From assembly GCA_037954235.1 (NCBI GenBank), contig JBBMOA010000021.1, positions 5,371,501 to 5,435,500 on the forward strand: DNA of 64,000 nt. Direction: 5' to 3'. Position numbers and translations under genes: made by a program. Source of the DNA: Aulostomus chinensis. Its lineage: Eukaryota; Chordata; Actinopteri; Syngnathiformes; Aulostomidae. The notes below the pieces were generated by a model. That model saw nothing but the letters and a program-made list of their open reading frames with translations. It searched no databases and was not told where the DNA came from. This document shows, piece after piece, positions 45,806-60,135 of the stretch. Within the stretch, counting starts at the first letter, position 1. Every line of letters starts with the position of its first letter.

Positions 45806-48800
45806 GAGGCACCAGCGAGGACTTAAGTTCATATGCTTTGCTTCACTCCAGGCCTTTTCACCTCTGTAGGACAGTGGGAGATGATAAATATCCGCGTCCA
45901 CTGAGGGATCGTCTAACCCAGGACGCCATCCTGAGTCAACCCTTTCCCACCGCCGACGGAAGCCAAATCTCATCTGGGTTGTTGACAAGCGGAGCAGGAG
46001 CTTTACTTTAATTTTCAAGCAAATTAAAAAAAAAAACAAGGCTTCAAGCTTCTTCTTTTTTTTCCTAATTCAGTGTTTTCACTACCACCACCGCTGTTGA
46101 TCTTTTCAAAGCATTGAGTGACTTTTTTTTTTTTTTTTTTTAAATATCTAACCTTCAAGAAAATAAATTGCTTGCCAGTACCTTTTTCCCTGAATGATTG
46201 TGTCCAATCACCTCACACATAACACAACCATTGCGGCTGAACATTTGTATCTCTGGAAAGGCCTCATGGCCGAGCTGCTGGATCGTATCTGATTGCAGAA
46301 GTGGACTTGAGGAGGTTGCCTGTGGATTTGAGATATGGATTTAGACCCGTGATGTCACGCAACTGCTGAATTAGTGCAATTGTTGGGTCCAATTCAGGCA
46401 CTTTGCCTTGCTACCTCAAACAGAAGCTTCTGATTACAATTAATAATTCTCATCTAATGGGCTGAACTCTACTGATTGGTCCCCAGCTGGATATTTAAAA
46501 AAAAAAACAAAAAACAAAACATTCAGAGACAGAATTGCAGCAATCAAATAACCAGTGCTGTTCGTCTGTATCAAGCGTTTCACATCCCTGATGAACTCGC
46601 ACGATTGGCTGAGGCAGAAATTAAAATAAATAAATAAATATATATATATATACAGTATATATGACATTTAATTGACCCATTTATATCAGTTTGACTGTTT
46701 CAAAGTAAAAGGAAAAAAATACTTGATATATTTGTAAGAAAATACATTGGAAGTTCTTTCTCACTTTAAGAGGATGTATGGTCAAAAAAAAAAAAAATTA
46801 AAAGTATTGACATGGTACAAGAAAAGCCGGCGGATCTTGGCTTGTTGCCCGAAAAACCTTTCATTACAGCCTCAAGCATCAGAAAATGTTGGAAGTTAAA
46901 ATGTTTGCCAAAGGGCATCTTGACACCAGCTGACAAGCAGTGAGAACATCTTGTTAACTTTTGCCACCTTGATTTTAGCACCTCATCTCGGATGTTGAGA
47001 AAGTCATATCCCGGTTGCCTCCTCCACCACTCGGCCACTTTTCCTGCATAAAAAAGAAGCAGCATTTAATTTTACACTGCACATCCAATATTAACCATTA
47101 ATGTGTTTACATGCACAAGTTTAGCACTCTGCCCAGTAAACGATAAATAATAGATGAGTTTACAAATTACTACAGATTCTGACATTGTTTTTTTTTGTTT
47201 TTTTTTCCCCCCCTCCCTCAAGCGGCAAAAATAACTAGAGGTGAATAAATGTCAGTTTAGGGGTTATGCAGTGTAAGTTTAAATATTAAAATTTGAATTG
47301 CAGCAAAAATCTGTTTTCGTAGCAGTCAGCCACAGTCATATTCTGCTCATGGCATTATTCATTCAGTCCTGCAGACATGCATCGGCGCTAATCTTTGCCC
47401 CCAATGTATTTCAGCTGGATTTCACCTGTTCAATGAAAAAAACAAATCCATATCCATATCATTCTGAATGGGGAATAAGATTAGCTAATATTTTGAAATT
47501 GTTTCGAGGATTTATTGAACACTAACATGTTGATGTGTGTGTTTGTCTCTGCCTGGAAGGCTGCTGTCACACAACACACAGTCTTTTCGACGAGGTATGA
47601 AATGGTGAAGTCTTTAAAACTGTTATTAAAATGATGATGTGTTTTATGCTCAGAGAATAAAGTAATCTATTTCTGACATTTATGCTTTAGTCCACATTTT
47701 AGTGTGGCTTAGTGTCACTAGGCTGCATTTTGCTGTCTCATTTGGTTTTAGTTTTTTTTTTTTTGGTTGTAAATTCCTTTTTTCTTCAGCTCAAACAGCA
47801 GAATTGTTTCGAGGGGCGACTCTGTAGCCATGCAGATGTTGCAGGTATAACTAACTTAACCCTTCATATGGAGTTTGAAACTAGGGATTAAATGCAAAAA
47901 TACAAACATCAATGCATCATCATTACATTTTACCCAATGTTTTGTGGAGGTGAAATGATTTAAATTGCAAATTCCCAACCACAAAATGCTTCTATCAGTA
48001 AAAGTGTACGTTTTTGAGTTTGGATCCCCAAAAATCCATTTCCATCTTAAACCCATTTTCCCTCTGGCACTTGCTGCTTAGCTGATTTTACATTTTAAGG
48101 GCTGTTAGACTTTAAAAATGTGAATCAATTTAATAAAAAAGGGAAAAAAGCGTTCAGTTTTATGATGCACCACATTGCCGTTTTACAACCCCAAATTGAA
48201 ACAAAACACTGTTGTTAAATCTGAACACGTCTCATAGCTACAATGCTGTTTCCTGTTTGACAAATGTGTTCGTAAATGAATACATCCTTCCTGCCGAGAC
48301 ACATTTTCATCTCAAGCTTATTTAATTCAAGTAGTGCAAGCAAACGGGGTAGATAAAGAAGGGGAAAACAAATTATCTTCAACATTATAGCAATGTACAA
48401 TTCAGGTTGCTGAAAATCTCCCAGGATCAATTCAGTCCACTTAAAAGACAAAAAAAGAAGAAGAAAAGATATCAGTTGGGAAACTAGTAAACTTGAATTA
48501 GCCGAGTTGGTTTTTTTTGGAAAATACGACTATATGGTGCGTTCAGATTGAGCTCAGCCAAAATATGTGAGCACGCCACGACCTCCTCACAGCACATTGC
48601 ATGGCGACAACACGACGTGTTCAGATTACATGGTAGGTATTTGGTACGTATGATAATCTCCTGGTTCCGCAGCATCATGTAACTGTCGCACATCGTATTT
48701 AAAACACCAAACTTTGGCTTGAAATAAGTAAAGTCCTCTGCGTCGCAACTTAAACCCCAATTTAGATGTTTTTACAAACCTCAAAACCAAGTATTTTTCA

Positions 48801-50084
48801 TGCCTAATCCTAATCTGACAATACTGACTCTTAATGAGACACTTCAATCTTCCAACAGTGAAATTAATCTCATGAAGCTGTCAGTTCTAAAGGATCACCT
48901 GAGAAAGATGTCACCGCTGAAACTCGTCTGTTCCCAACTACAGAAGTCTCCGTGTGGGAGTTTTCTTTTCTTGTCATCAGTTAGCCTACGCGCCTGTCAA
49001 TTTATAGTTGTGCAAAAGATTTTGCTTCATGCAATTGAAATGATTAAAACGAGCTTTTCTAAACTACAAAACAAAATCCCCATCATCCATATTCTACATG
49101 CCCATCAGTTGTCTTTAGCGTGGAACCGGAACTCAAATAAACTCGGTTGACACAAGCCTGCGTGTTTGCCGTGGTGCCGCCGTAAAAGTCAGATATGGTG
49201 TGACACGGCATTAAGAAGGCGTGGTTATTTTCTGCGCGTTTGCGTGGTGCGTTTCATTTCCTGTTTCACCGAGAGGCTTCTTTGAATTAAGCAGAAACAC
49301 AATAAACCAAAAGAAATATATCCTACAGCAGGATCCAATACTTCGTAAAGATCATCAAGTTGAAAAATTGATTTTAAAACATGAGCTATTTAAGATTCTG
49401 TAAAACTCCATAATCCAATATGGCTGCCGCAGGACAATAGCAACAAAAAAAACGACAGCGGCCTATCTTAGAAGAGACTTAAAGTTTGTCAAGGTTGATC
49501 ATAAGTTAGCCAAATGGTTTTTGCATTACAGCGTGGACACAAACACAACCGAGAAGCTCCAGCAATACAAAAAAGTATCTTTCACTACGACACCGTACGG
49601 TATAGGTGAGGGGAAGTGGAACAAGGCTTTTTGAAACTCATGTTTATGTGCCCTTGCAACAACTTCACATACAAATGCTTAACTTTCCCATTTAAAGAAT
49701 AGCTGTTTTGTTCCCTCTAACCTCACGAGATGACAAGAATGAATGCTGCAGGAGCCTCAGCCCCAGACAAAAGGACACCTTGAGGGAGAGGCAGGTCTTA
49801 CTAACTATTTTCACTTCACCAAGCAGTCAGAGATGGATATGGTGTATAAACAGTGCTGACTCTTTGGTCAGAGAGTGGGGTGAAGTATCAAAGGTGAAAA
49901 ATGAGGGAAGATGGATTATTTAATTGAGTGTGGGTGTTGAAAAAGATACCAAGTTTAAACGTCAAATATCAGAGATTATGGCTGGGACGTGTGGAGGATA
50001 ATACGAGCGGGAATGGGAACCGAGGAACAAGAGGACGCCTCAAAAGGGCAAGATGGGGAAACAAGTCTTCCTCACAGCGAGAGG

Positions 50085-50230
50085 TTCCACCCGTCCCACC
50101 TGAGTAGCTTCACATTGGGCCCCGTGACAGGCTGGCCACATGCCCATAGTGTACTTAGCCTTTTGGCCAAAGCATGCTGGGATAGACTCCAACCCCCTGC
50201 AACCAAAATGAGTATGACAGTTAAGGTCGT
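50085..50230 (+). mobile_element. degenerate SINE/L2-type tail
   Basis: CATTGGGCCCCGTGACAGGC, TTTTGGCCAAAGCATGCTGG and GGATAGACTCCAACCCCCTG follow the same order as the tails of intact SINEs, with many changes. No GGAT run remains. Confidence 0.45.
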
Positions 50231-53200
50231 ACTCATTTATGTATCTATCAATTATTGAATATTTTACTGTACATTCAAAACAGTTCTAAATGTGTGTGTC
50301 TGTGTGTAGATGAGTTAATTAAACCCTGATCAATCACTTTACTGTCTCACCTGAGATCATTATTTTCAATCTAAAGGCGCTACATCATTACTGAGCGAGG
50401 GTGAGTTTTCCCTGCTGGCCGAACAGCGATTATCCACCTGGACACTTGAAACTTTCACTCTCTTTCCTTTTAATAAGAACAGAGGGAGTGTGTGAGCAGA
50501 ATCTCCATTAGACTGGCAAACAAAATTGCATTTGTTCTTGAGCTCAACACAATATCCAAAAGTGGTTTCAGTTTTTAAAGAAGGGTGAAGACGGGCAATG
50601 ATTTATTGCGTTTTTGTAAAGACGGCTTGATGTTACGTGCGCAGTTCAAAAAGGTGCTGAGAAAATAAATGACTTCTTTGGATACAGGAGCTCCTCCTTA
50701 TCCAATAAGTTCTCCATAATGAGCTGTAACTTTTAGGGCCATTCAGATCAATTCTGGTGACGTCCTCTCTTTTTATTTCAGTCCTTGGTATCATGTATGA
50801 TCTCAAACTGTATGGAAGGGAAATTCTCAACTTTCGGGAGGCTCCACCCTAGTCTGAAGTCTGAAGATTTCTCAGAGCCCGACAGCAGCAAGAACAGCGG
50901 ATAACAAACCCGCACCCCTTCCCCCTTAGCTGTTCTGGCTTTCCCAACTTGCCCGGATTCAGCTGATTTCTTTGGTGTATGTGTACACACATGGTTACTT
51001 TGTGTCCTTTTCTGTCGATTACTCGCCTTGTATTCCTCAGATTATGCTTCCAAGCCACTTCTGGGACACGCCTGAAACGCGACGCAGCCTTGGCTTTTGG
51101 GAATTAGGGATTACAAGTCATTGTCAAGGGAAATGATGCTCAGATCCAACTCTCCTCCATAGTTAAACAAAACAGAGACATCGCAGCATCAGTTTGTAAC
51201 ATGGGGAGAGCTTTTAAGACATTAAAAATGGATGTGCAAAGCAACATTTTTGATCCATCAATTGTTTTTGCTGCGAGGAGTTTTCATTGGCGGCTGGGCT
51301 GGGCTTTCCAATAATGCAAGTGTTTAACCGCAGTGGCACACAAAAGACTTTGAGAAAACCCTGCATTGGCGAACCAGTGCAGACTCTACTTGTTTCCGAC
51401 CATTTCTACCAACGAAACCATTGAATGTCCCAGTCAGAGTGAATCCAGTAGTCTGGTTATACTGGGGTTCTCATTTTAGAGACTGAAGTGTAAGATCGAA
51501 GGCACTTGGTGCAAATTAATCTGCTAAACAATTAATATTCTGGCCGTGGCGTTTTGGCATATAGGGGGTAGTCATACGTGTCTAAATTAATCATTGGTGT
51601 GTTTTTGGCGTGACACTGATGTAGCAGTCACGTCTCTTTACGAGCCAGGTGCACCGACACTGGTGACGGTTAGGTGGCGTATCTGCTGGGTTGGAGACAC
51701 AAACGGATTCTCTGGTCAGGTGGCGACGTTTCATGTGTAATCACCAAAGTTAGAAAGACTTGATGAAGAATTTCAACGGAGAAGAGGGGGTGTTAATTTG
51801 GATGCATATTACATGTGCAGGGCTCTGAGGGCAAAGGGCTGTCTCACAAAATGTTAATTAGATTTTATAAAACACATCTGGAGAGGCTGTCCCTCAAGAC
51901 GTTGTTCCAGGAAACTAACACACTCGTAGTGAGAGGAACAAGGGGGTCAAGACTAAAAAAACTCAATATACTCACATCCACAAAAAGCAAGAATATTATT
52001 TTTGAGTATTTTCGGTCCATGCCACTGAACAATACTGAAGTACCAGCAGGTAAAACTTGTACCTCTCTCGCAGCTGCGAATTTCCGATTTTATGCGGCAG
52101 AACAACACACCGGATACATCATTATTTTGGCTTCCATCGGAGTAAAACCCAGTTTGAAAGACTTGGACAGATTAGGACAGAATGTGATGAGAGCGTACTA
52201 ACATAGGAACCGATCCTGATGGTTGGGACTACATAACCAGCCCCCCACTGTCACTTTGTCCATCAGAGCGTCGATCCACAAGACCTTATCAGGCTGTGTA
52301 TCTGAAGCTAACGGGATGGTGGGGATTCACTTGGCAAATCTACCTCATCTAACTTTTCTTTTGATCTGAGCAAGGCCTCTCGGGTGTGTGTTTCCTAATC
52401 AGCAGAGTTGAACTTGTCTGGCTCGACTTCACTTGTAGACAGAGAGATGGAGTCTCTTTGGGCGAGTCAAACGCCACCTAAAATTTATTTTACCCAATTC
52501 TGTCAGTCCAGGATTTATCGGATAGTGGAAAGAGTGCATCTTTAGTAACCATTTAAAAAATTCAACCCCCCTCATTCGCATATTCATATGTCACGCAGCT
52601 TGTTGGCTTATACATTTGTGTAATGTTTTGTTAATGCGCCTTGTGTAACTATTGCATCATAGATTACAAAGAATTTAAAGCGTCGGAACATCAGTATCAT
52701 CAGAATAAATTGAATAATTGCAATAGTTGCACTGTCTGGGGTTATTTCATGATGACAAGAGACAGCGGCATACATCATGTCACACTTCCTCACACTTCCC
52801 AAAGATGACACGGAGCAGTAACACTTACAGGCAGTTCCTATTGAACGCAGGGGTATCATCCTTCAAGCGGAAGACTAATGAGAGGGGAACAAGCAATGTT
52901 GACATACAAAGTGTGTTTCCGTTGTGAGGTGTGCAATCAAAGAGCAACAGACTACTTTAGTAGAGTAAATGAGATCAAATAACATACAGTCGGAAACTAA
53001 TTTTACAATAGAGATAAATCAATAACCAACAGTTCCCATTAAGAATAGAGACTTCCTCATCCGTATGATTTGTGGTGCTTTTGAACTGCTACATCCTCCT
53101 AATTCTAAATATTAGGAATGAGTTGGTTTCATTCACGCGATTCCAAATCTCATGGTTTTAGTCAAAAAGATGGACGTAAACACCCAGCACTGGTGAGGTC

Positions 53201-55639
53201 AGAAACGGTACAGTCAGCATGCAAATGTGCCGTCAAAATATCTGCAGAACAACATGATGAGTCCATCCAGTGCTGCCTCCACCTCTGTATTAGGATATTT
53301 CATCCCTTTTGTTGACGTCAGGTGACTTCTTACTTTCCTTTGTTCATTATTCCCACAGCCACTAGATGGCATCAGTCATTAATGCATCTTCATAGATCTT
53401 TTTCACGTCTGTCTGCTCGTTCTTCTGGGGTACGCATGTGAATATCAGAGCAGGCCGGGGTTCTAGGTGGGCAGCCATCTGCCTCGACCAGCTGGGTTTA
53501 ACTCTGGTGGAACTGTGGCTCACCTAAGTATCATCCTATCACAGGAAGTTGCTGTTCTTTTCATTTTTTTCCCCCAGTTATTTATTCCCATAAACTAACT
53601 TGTACAGGTAAAGGCAACAGCATTTTGTCTTTTGCTTCGGCGCTTTAATGATAGAAAGCTAAACTAGTTCAGTTTAGTAGTTAGCTAGTTAGTTTAGTTC
53701 AGACGTGAACTAAAGCCAATTTTGACACAGTGATGTCGCTCCTCTCTGCATCTGGTTTAAATATGTGAAAAGAAAAACTCATCATTACGACTTGTGTTGT
53801 GACAGAATTGAAAAACAACAATATGGTGTCTGGTTTATGCCAATTTTTTGGGGGGGAATTCCTTCTACTTATTTTGACATCTCTTATAACATTTCTTGAC
53901 ATTAACCAGTAAGATGACAGCGTGATCACACTGACTCACATTGCGGCATGTGTAGAAACGAGGAGGAGGAGGAGGTGGTGGTGGAGGAAGAGCGTGGCTG
54001 TTGCTGCTGTCAGGCGGAACGAGGGAAGGGGAGAAATGTTCGTTGAGCAGAGGCAACAATTCCCCTGCCTAATATGATATTTTCATAAAGGAGTGCTGCA
54101 CCGAGAAAGATGAAATAAAGAAATGCCGTCACCTCCTGCAAAAAAGCTGTCATAAATTTGCTGGGTTACCTGGTGGCACGAGATGATGAATCGACCAGCG
54201 GCTTGGTTGTCGACTTTTGCTTAAGTTTGATTTTAAGGAGAATTAGCCACAATTTATTGTAGGTTTTGCCCTGTGTCGATTGTTTGGCAGATGGACGCCA
54301 TCAAGTTCAGCATGTGATGGTTGAACTGGACAACAGTTCCTACACCACTGCCTTGCTTCATATATGCCGTATATACAGCAACGTACCAAGCTCACATATA
54401 CACACAGCTGTGTTTGGTGCTCTCTGGACAGGTTGAACGCACCCCAGATCGACTACCCACCCGATACGACTGACCCTGACCCTGCTACTGTGGGTTTCTG
54501 CAGGCCAACTCCCAGTTTGTGCATTCACACTGCTGATTTATATTTTCAGAAAATTTTGCCAGCGGGATGTGTCAAAATGTTGCTGTGTGCTCAAGATATT
54601 TGTGTAGCAAGAGAACAGAATCATTTACATTTTGTATAAAAAGTAGAAGTTTGGGGGGGGGGGGGGGGTTCTCCGTAATAAACATGGAATACCTGAAGTA
54701 GAGAAAAGGAATATATTTAAACACGTATAGTACAAGGAGAGCACTAATTGTCCCCAATAATTCCGTATGCACATACTTTCAGTAAACAAACCTAATTGTG
54801 TACATTAACGGCATACACAAGGAACTAATTATTCTTCTGTTTTAATGTATTGACTAGATTACTGCACCCACGTTGCCTCTTTTACATTATTTAGACAAAT
54901 CCACCTTAAATACTTGTGTGTAATGTCATGCATTTATCCAGATATGGAGCAGAGAGACCAACATCGCAGGAACATGATAGCATCAACATTTTTCAGTTGT
55001 GATATCACAGCACATTGAAATTCATTTGATACATTTCATTAGCTCTGATATATAAGCCTGTGCAAATTGAATATTTGTTCATTCGCATACTGACAAATAA
55101 ATAGCAGTCAGTCAGAGAACATCTAATCTCTAAATCATCTAAATTGTGGTTTTTCTCCTGGCTACAAAGCTCTTAATAGCCCACTAATGCAATATGCATC
55201 CTGAAGCAAAACACAGCTTAAAAACAGGCTTCTCCAGGAAACAGAAGTTCGACATAAATTGTCAATCAGTATGAATGCCTAGGGAAGAATGCATGAACCG
55301 CATTTACCGTTTCCTGGAGCCATGCACACAGGAGCAGAGCGCAAATCTTGAGGCCATGCAGCCATCGACACACTTCAGCTCACTGTGGTTTGTTTAAAAG
55401 TGCAGGGCAGATTACACAAGCTTACACTGGAATCGTCATCTTTCTTCCCCCTGTATTCAGAGCAACAGTCTGACGCCGTGTAAGAAGGGTGATACTTTAA
55501 CTTGAGTATTAGCAAGAACAGCTTGGTGTCTGTAAACATTATCCAAAGACAGGTGCGACAGATTTTTGGGCAAAGCATAGATATTTTTCTACGGTCCGGC
55601 GACAGGCAGGCTTGTAATTTTTTTTTAACGCTGCTACAT

Positions 55640-55790
55640 CAAGATTAAATGTGTTAATCTCGAGATAACTCGGCTTGTTTTCTACTCACTGATTAAACAT
55701 TTTTACAGCTTTTTATGCCTTTTGTCGTCTCAAGATAACCAGATAAATTAATCCCCTGCGGATAAGACCTGCTATCATCGCTATTTGATG
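55640..55790. repeat. ATCTCGAGATAA-type dispersed repeat fragment
   Basis: TTAATCTCGAGATAACTCGG, CTTGTTTTCTACTCA and TCGTCTCAAGATAACCAGAT resemble the fragment at 33640-33800. Confidence 0.4.
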
Positions 55791-58700
55791 ATTTCGAGGC
55801 ATTATTTGCCGCGGAGGTCCGATGAACTTTTTGTGCTGGTTAGAAAATAAGTTTCACATTAAAACTAGTAAGCACTCAGGAGTTCATACCTCCGCTAAGG
55901 TGAACTTTTCTGCCTGTGGTTGTTCTGTGGAGTGAGAGGGAGCTGAAACATGATCATTTTGGGGGGATTTTGCATGAGCGCACAGACTAAAACTGCTCTG
56001 TGGTGCAAGTATCACTTCCCTTGTCTACCAGGGGGCGCTAGAGGGCACAATATGTTTGTCACCTCCTGTAAGAGCTAGTTGGCTTGGTTTTAAAATGCTA
56101 AATTCACATCAGTGCCTTCAGGCTGGGACTGTAATCCGACATGTGGGGTGCAGGTCTTACGGCTTTGCGTTCTATGGCCGAGTGGTCCACATTGCCATGG
56201 TAACGCAGTTTGATGAAAACTCTCCATCTTCACAGTTTTAGACATTTTTTGACCAAACCAGAGACGGATTAGGTCAACCGCCTTTGACGAGGACTTCAAA
56301 TTGTAAAAATAAAACATGTAATTTCATGTTTTCACAAGATGAAACCCCCCCCCCCCCCACACACACAAACACACACACACCCCACAGAGGTATTAGTTTG
56401 AGATTGGAGCAGAAGATATAGTACACACACAGACAGATACAGGTATATCCAGGTGAGAAGTGAACAGTCCAAATGTCAGAGGACCAGACATGGCATTTCC
56501 AGCCTTGTTTTCAGCTCTCTCCTCCACCAACTAATCTTCAGATTGCTGAGAACGCTGAAGAATTAAAAACCCTCCACAGTCTTCAACCCTTAGCATTAGC
56601 ATAGAGCCCGATGCTACAGAACCACACCGCCACACAACTGTATGTTTGTAGATTATTGATCATTTGCATAAAAATAAGTATGACTGTAAAATGCAAAGCC
56701 TGCTATTTTCCCCTCCACATGAGGGATCATCCCGGAGCCATGACAAATCCTGAGCTTTGTTCATTGACCCTGCGGGGTCAATTACGTTTGCAGTGAAGAG
56801 ACACGGAGACCGCCTCGGGTTCACAAGACCGTAGTGTTGGCATGTTGATCGATGGCGGGGATGCTTATCAGCCACAGTGTGTTACAGACACCTAATTGCA
56901 ATTGATCCCCTTCGCTGTTCCATTAATTGTAAATCCTCTCTCAATCACAAACTCCACACTGCACGTGTTGTACTCTAAAACTAAAACTTCATTCATCAGC
57001 CGGCTCCACATTGGTTTTCAATATGAGTACAATGTGGAAGACAGTACCAGAGCTACGAGACACTCGGAGGGTTACACTGCTGAACGTGGCGCCCCGGATG
57101 GTTGAAAAGGTCAAGGTTGATAGCAGATAATTGTTCTCGCCGCAGTGTCAACTCACCGGCTCGTGTTATCAAGTCACCAATCACAGATCCCAAGTAGAAG
57201 AATAAATCAGGAGGAGCAGGGTTGGTCAGACGAGACTGAAATATCACGGAGAATTTATCCATCTGCAAATGAAAGACTTGCTGATCAGGAGCATGTTAGT
57301 TGGCTACCAGCGTTTCAGTTGCAATTTTTACCTCCCATGTGTTTCTGACCAGTACGGCGGTCCATACGTTACAGCCGACTGTGGGGCCTCCTCCTAAATG
57401 GATTGGCAGTATTTGGAATTATACTACTTCCAGGGGTTCTCTTGTAGGACAGGTTCCACGCATGTGCACAAAGCTGATGTCTTCAGGAAAAGCGACAGTG
57501 ACACATTCCCTCAACTCATCTTCCCAACCCCAAATAGGACCAAGTGTGCCTGTGGGGACCCCCCCAAACAAGCCGGAGGCGACACACAGAACTGAACCAG
57601 CCCCCTCATGTTGGTAGACAACACAATAAGCCCCTGCACTACCTGGGCGCCTAATAAATAATATTCTAAACTATGCAAGGATCTCTCAGGGAATGTGATT
57701 TGTATCTCTCCTGCTACATGTGCTGTATTGCTCACACCATGCAACACTTCCTCCGAGTTTTATTGGAATAAACACAAGAAGAAGCATGGCGAGAGGCTTG
57801 TGTTTGACTACAAGGCCAACAGCAATGAAGCGGCTTCCTCCCCCTGGCAACAGAGTGTACATAACTAAACAGCAGCTCCTCGGCAGCAAAGAGAGACTTG
57901 CCCAAAGGACAAACTCCTCCAGGAAGCCTTGAAAGAAATTGGTTATTAAATAAGGAAGACCTGAGATAAAGATGTCAGCAGTAATAACGCTTTTTATTTT
58001 GACTAGGCTCATATTTGTTTGGAGGGGGAGGTTGACATGAGGGTTTCTCCCACTGCTGGGAGGCTGATCTGTCAGCAGATAGCCTACATGGCAATGCTGT
58101 TTCACTGTCGCCCTGCACTGGTGAGCACAAACTAATATAGGGGAAGTGCAGAGGCGGCGCTTTCTTGCTAACACACTTAATACTCCATACACAACTACAC
58201 CAGTCACTGCTAATGGTATTTTCAGCCATGGTGGTTACACTGGTTTATAGGTCCCAGTGAAAAACACAAACGATGGGACGAACTCTCAGCTCCAACTATT
58301 GGGTCATCCTTCTGTCTTCGTGTCATGCGTCTTTCTGTGGGAGCAGAGGAGGGTGCGAGAGGAAGAAGAGTCGCCTTTTTTTCTGAAAAAGAAAAATAGG
58401 CTCTCATAAAATCTTATTAATACAGCGTGTTAGATAAACATACAACATAAAAGGACACATAATGGAAATCACCCGGAGACACAATTACTCGAGGAAGTTA
58501 ATTAAAGAGATCAAAATAATTAAGAAAATTTGCATAATTGTCGTCGAAGTTGTTTGCGAGACTGAACAAATAGGAGCACGGCAACAAGAGTTTAACGAGG
58601 GAACTTTTCCCTTTTTTGTTAATTGAAGTTGAGCTCTAACAAAGCACCGGATTTTTTGAGGAATGTAGAAAAATAGCAAGCAGCTTTATCGGGGTTTGTG

Positions 58701-58989
58701 ACCCTCTGACCACAAGGTCGAGGTATAAAATGATATTTGGCTGGAAGTATTAAACCTGTGGATGTTGCCAATGTGTCAGCTCGTGCGAATATACCTTTAT
58801 TGGCCTTTAGAGAGTCACACAGATGCAACTTTATGGTAATTTTAGAGTCCATAGTTTATGGTGTAATAGTGAAGTAAGACGGGCATTTTCATCTCTGATA
58901 AAGCAGGGTGTGTGTGTGTGTGTGTGTGTATGTGTGTGTTATGCTTTCAATTATCTCGCCTGTTTTACCTCAGCAGTCAAAGTACAGTT

Positions 58990-60110
58990 GCAAAACCATC
59001 TTTGACTATGCAGCAGCATGTGTTTCTCCAGCTAACGTGGCCGCATGTTCTGGCCACTGTCGCTGGTAATTCAATTTGGCTGTAGTTAAATGTCCCTTTC
59101 GACGGATCGACCGTAAAGCTCAGAATACAGGTTAATCACAAATTCCAAAGGCAGCCGGTTTGACTACGTTGCACCACATGTACGGAAGACTAATTTGGGT
59201 GCCGAATGTGGAGTTGTTCTGGACACTACTGTAAGTAATTCTGTAATTTGGCTGCCAACAACTGTCCCTGGGCTCTATTCATTAAATCTACCATAAAGCG
59301 CAGAATACAGATGCACACCAAAATTTCAGGGGCTGCCAGTTTGACTTTGTGGCAGCAAGTGATGTCAAATTTGACAGCAACTGAAAGTAATGTCTAGAAG
59401 AACGTCACATCAGGCAAAGTGTCCCCTGACAGCTACCTGGGCCTTGACATCTACCATAACGCTTAGAATAAAGGTGCACTCGCAACTTCCCAGGCGGCCA
59501 GTTTGGCTATGTAGTAGCTGGTGACGCAAAGGCTAACTTGATGTTCAGGACACTGTCCTCAATAATCCACTAATTTAGTGGTTGTTTAGTGTAATTCTTT
59601 ACAATGTTTCAATGCATCTACTGTAAAGCTCCAAATATGTGTGCACACCAAAATTACAGGCTTGACCAGCCGGTGTGAGGTCTCTCTGGAAGCTTTCTGT
59701 GCCTCTCCATCTACCTTGTTACTGGTGTCTCTTGCTTTGTGGTGTTTAATGTTGGCTTCACCAAACTACCACAAAGGTAAGAATACAGATGCACTCCTAA
59801 TTTCCAAGGCTGCCAGTCTGACTAGACTGCACTGTGTTTCTGACAGTTAACTTGCCAAACTGATGTTCTATCATTAGTAAATCCGTAATTTTGTCCTTGG
59901 CAAGTGTCCCTTGCAAGTGTCTGTGTGGTTCCATGCATCTATCATAAGGCTCTGAATAAGGGTGCACACCAAAATTTCAGGGGCTGAGAAACTGAATAGA
60001 AGCTGTTACTACGAGTCCCCTGTAGCTTTTTGGACCTTCGCATGTATCATAAACTTCAGACTACATGTGCACTTGCTTTCAGGAGAGGCTGCTTTAAGTA
60101 GAGACATGCA
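58990..60110 (+). repeat. degenerate tandem array, unit about 165 bp, six to seven copies
   Basis: Each unit carries, in order, CATCTACCATAAAGC, TCAGAATACAGGTGCACACC, AAAATTTCAGGGGCTGCCAG and TTTGACTATGTGGCAGCAAG, with a GTAAGTAATTC..AATTTGG-type middle and TGTCCCTTG before the next unit. The AAAGCTCAGAATACAG landmark falls at about 59115, 59295, 59459, 59625, 59773 and 59946, with a weaker copy near 60052. Copies differ considerably, so the array is old. A SINE begins just after it. Confidence 0.8.
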
Positions 60111-60135
60111 CACAGTGGCTTTCCCGAATGTCAAT

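Larger units (their letters stand above)
45806..58989. other. 13-kb gene-free stretch
   Basis: No exon of a known family was found on either strand. It includes several open frames of 100 codons or more (51815-52201, 57686-58207, 46766-47065) that resemble nothing I know and lack conserved motifs. Other content: T run 46123-46141, (TA)n near 46640-46660, GGA/GGT-rich segment 53960-53992, G16 at 54653-54668, C14 at 56345-56358, TG run 58907-58930, and a degenerate SINE tail at 50085-50230. Confidence 0.5.

Noticed and set aside
53960..53992. Coding poly-glycine or poly-proline tract from GGA/GGT units
   Set aside because: It is a short trinucleotide-rich simple repeat without an exon structure around it.
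57686..58207. 173-codon minus-strand frame with hydrophobic stretches
   Set aside because: No recognisable domain, no conserved motif, and no splice or neighbouring coding context; a chance frame is the simplest reading, though a search would settle it.
58990..60110. CRISPR-like array
   Set aside because: Units are degenerate and contiguous, without short identical repeats separated by unique spacers, and the DNA is vertebrate.
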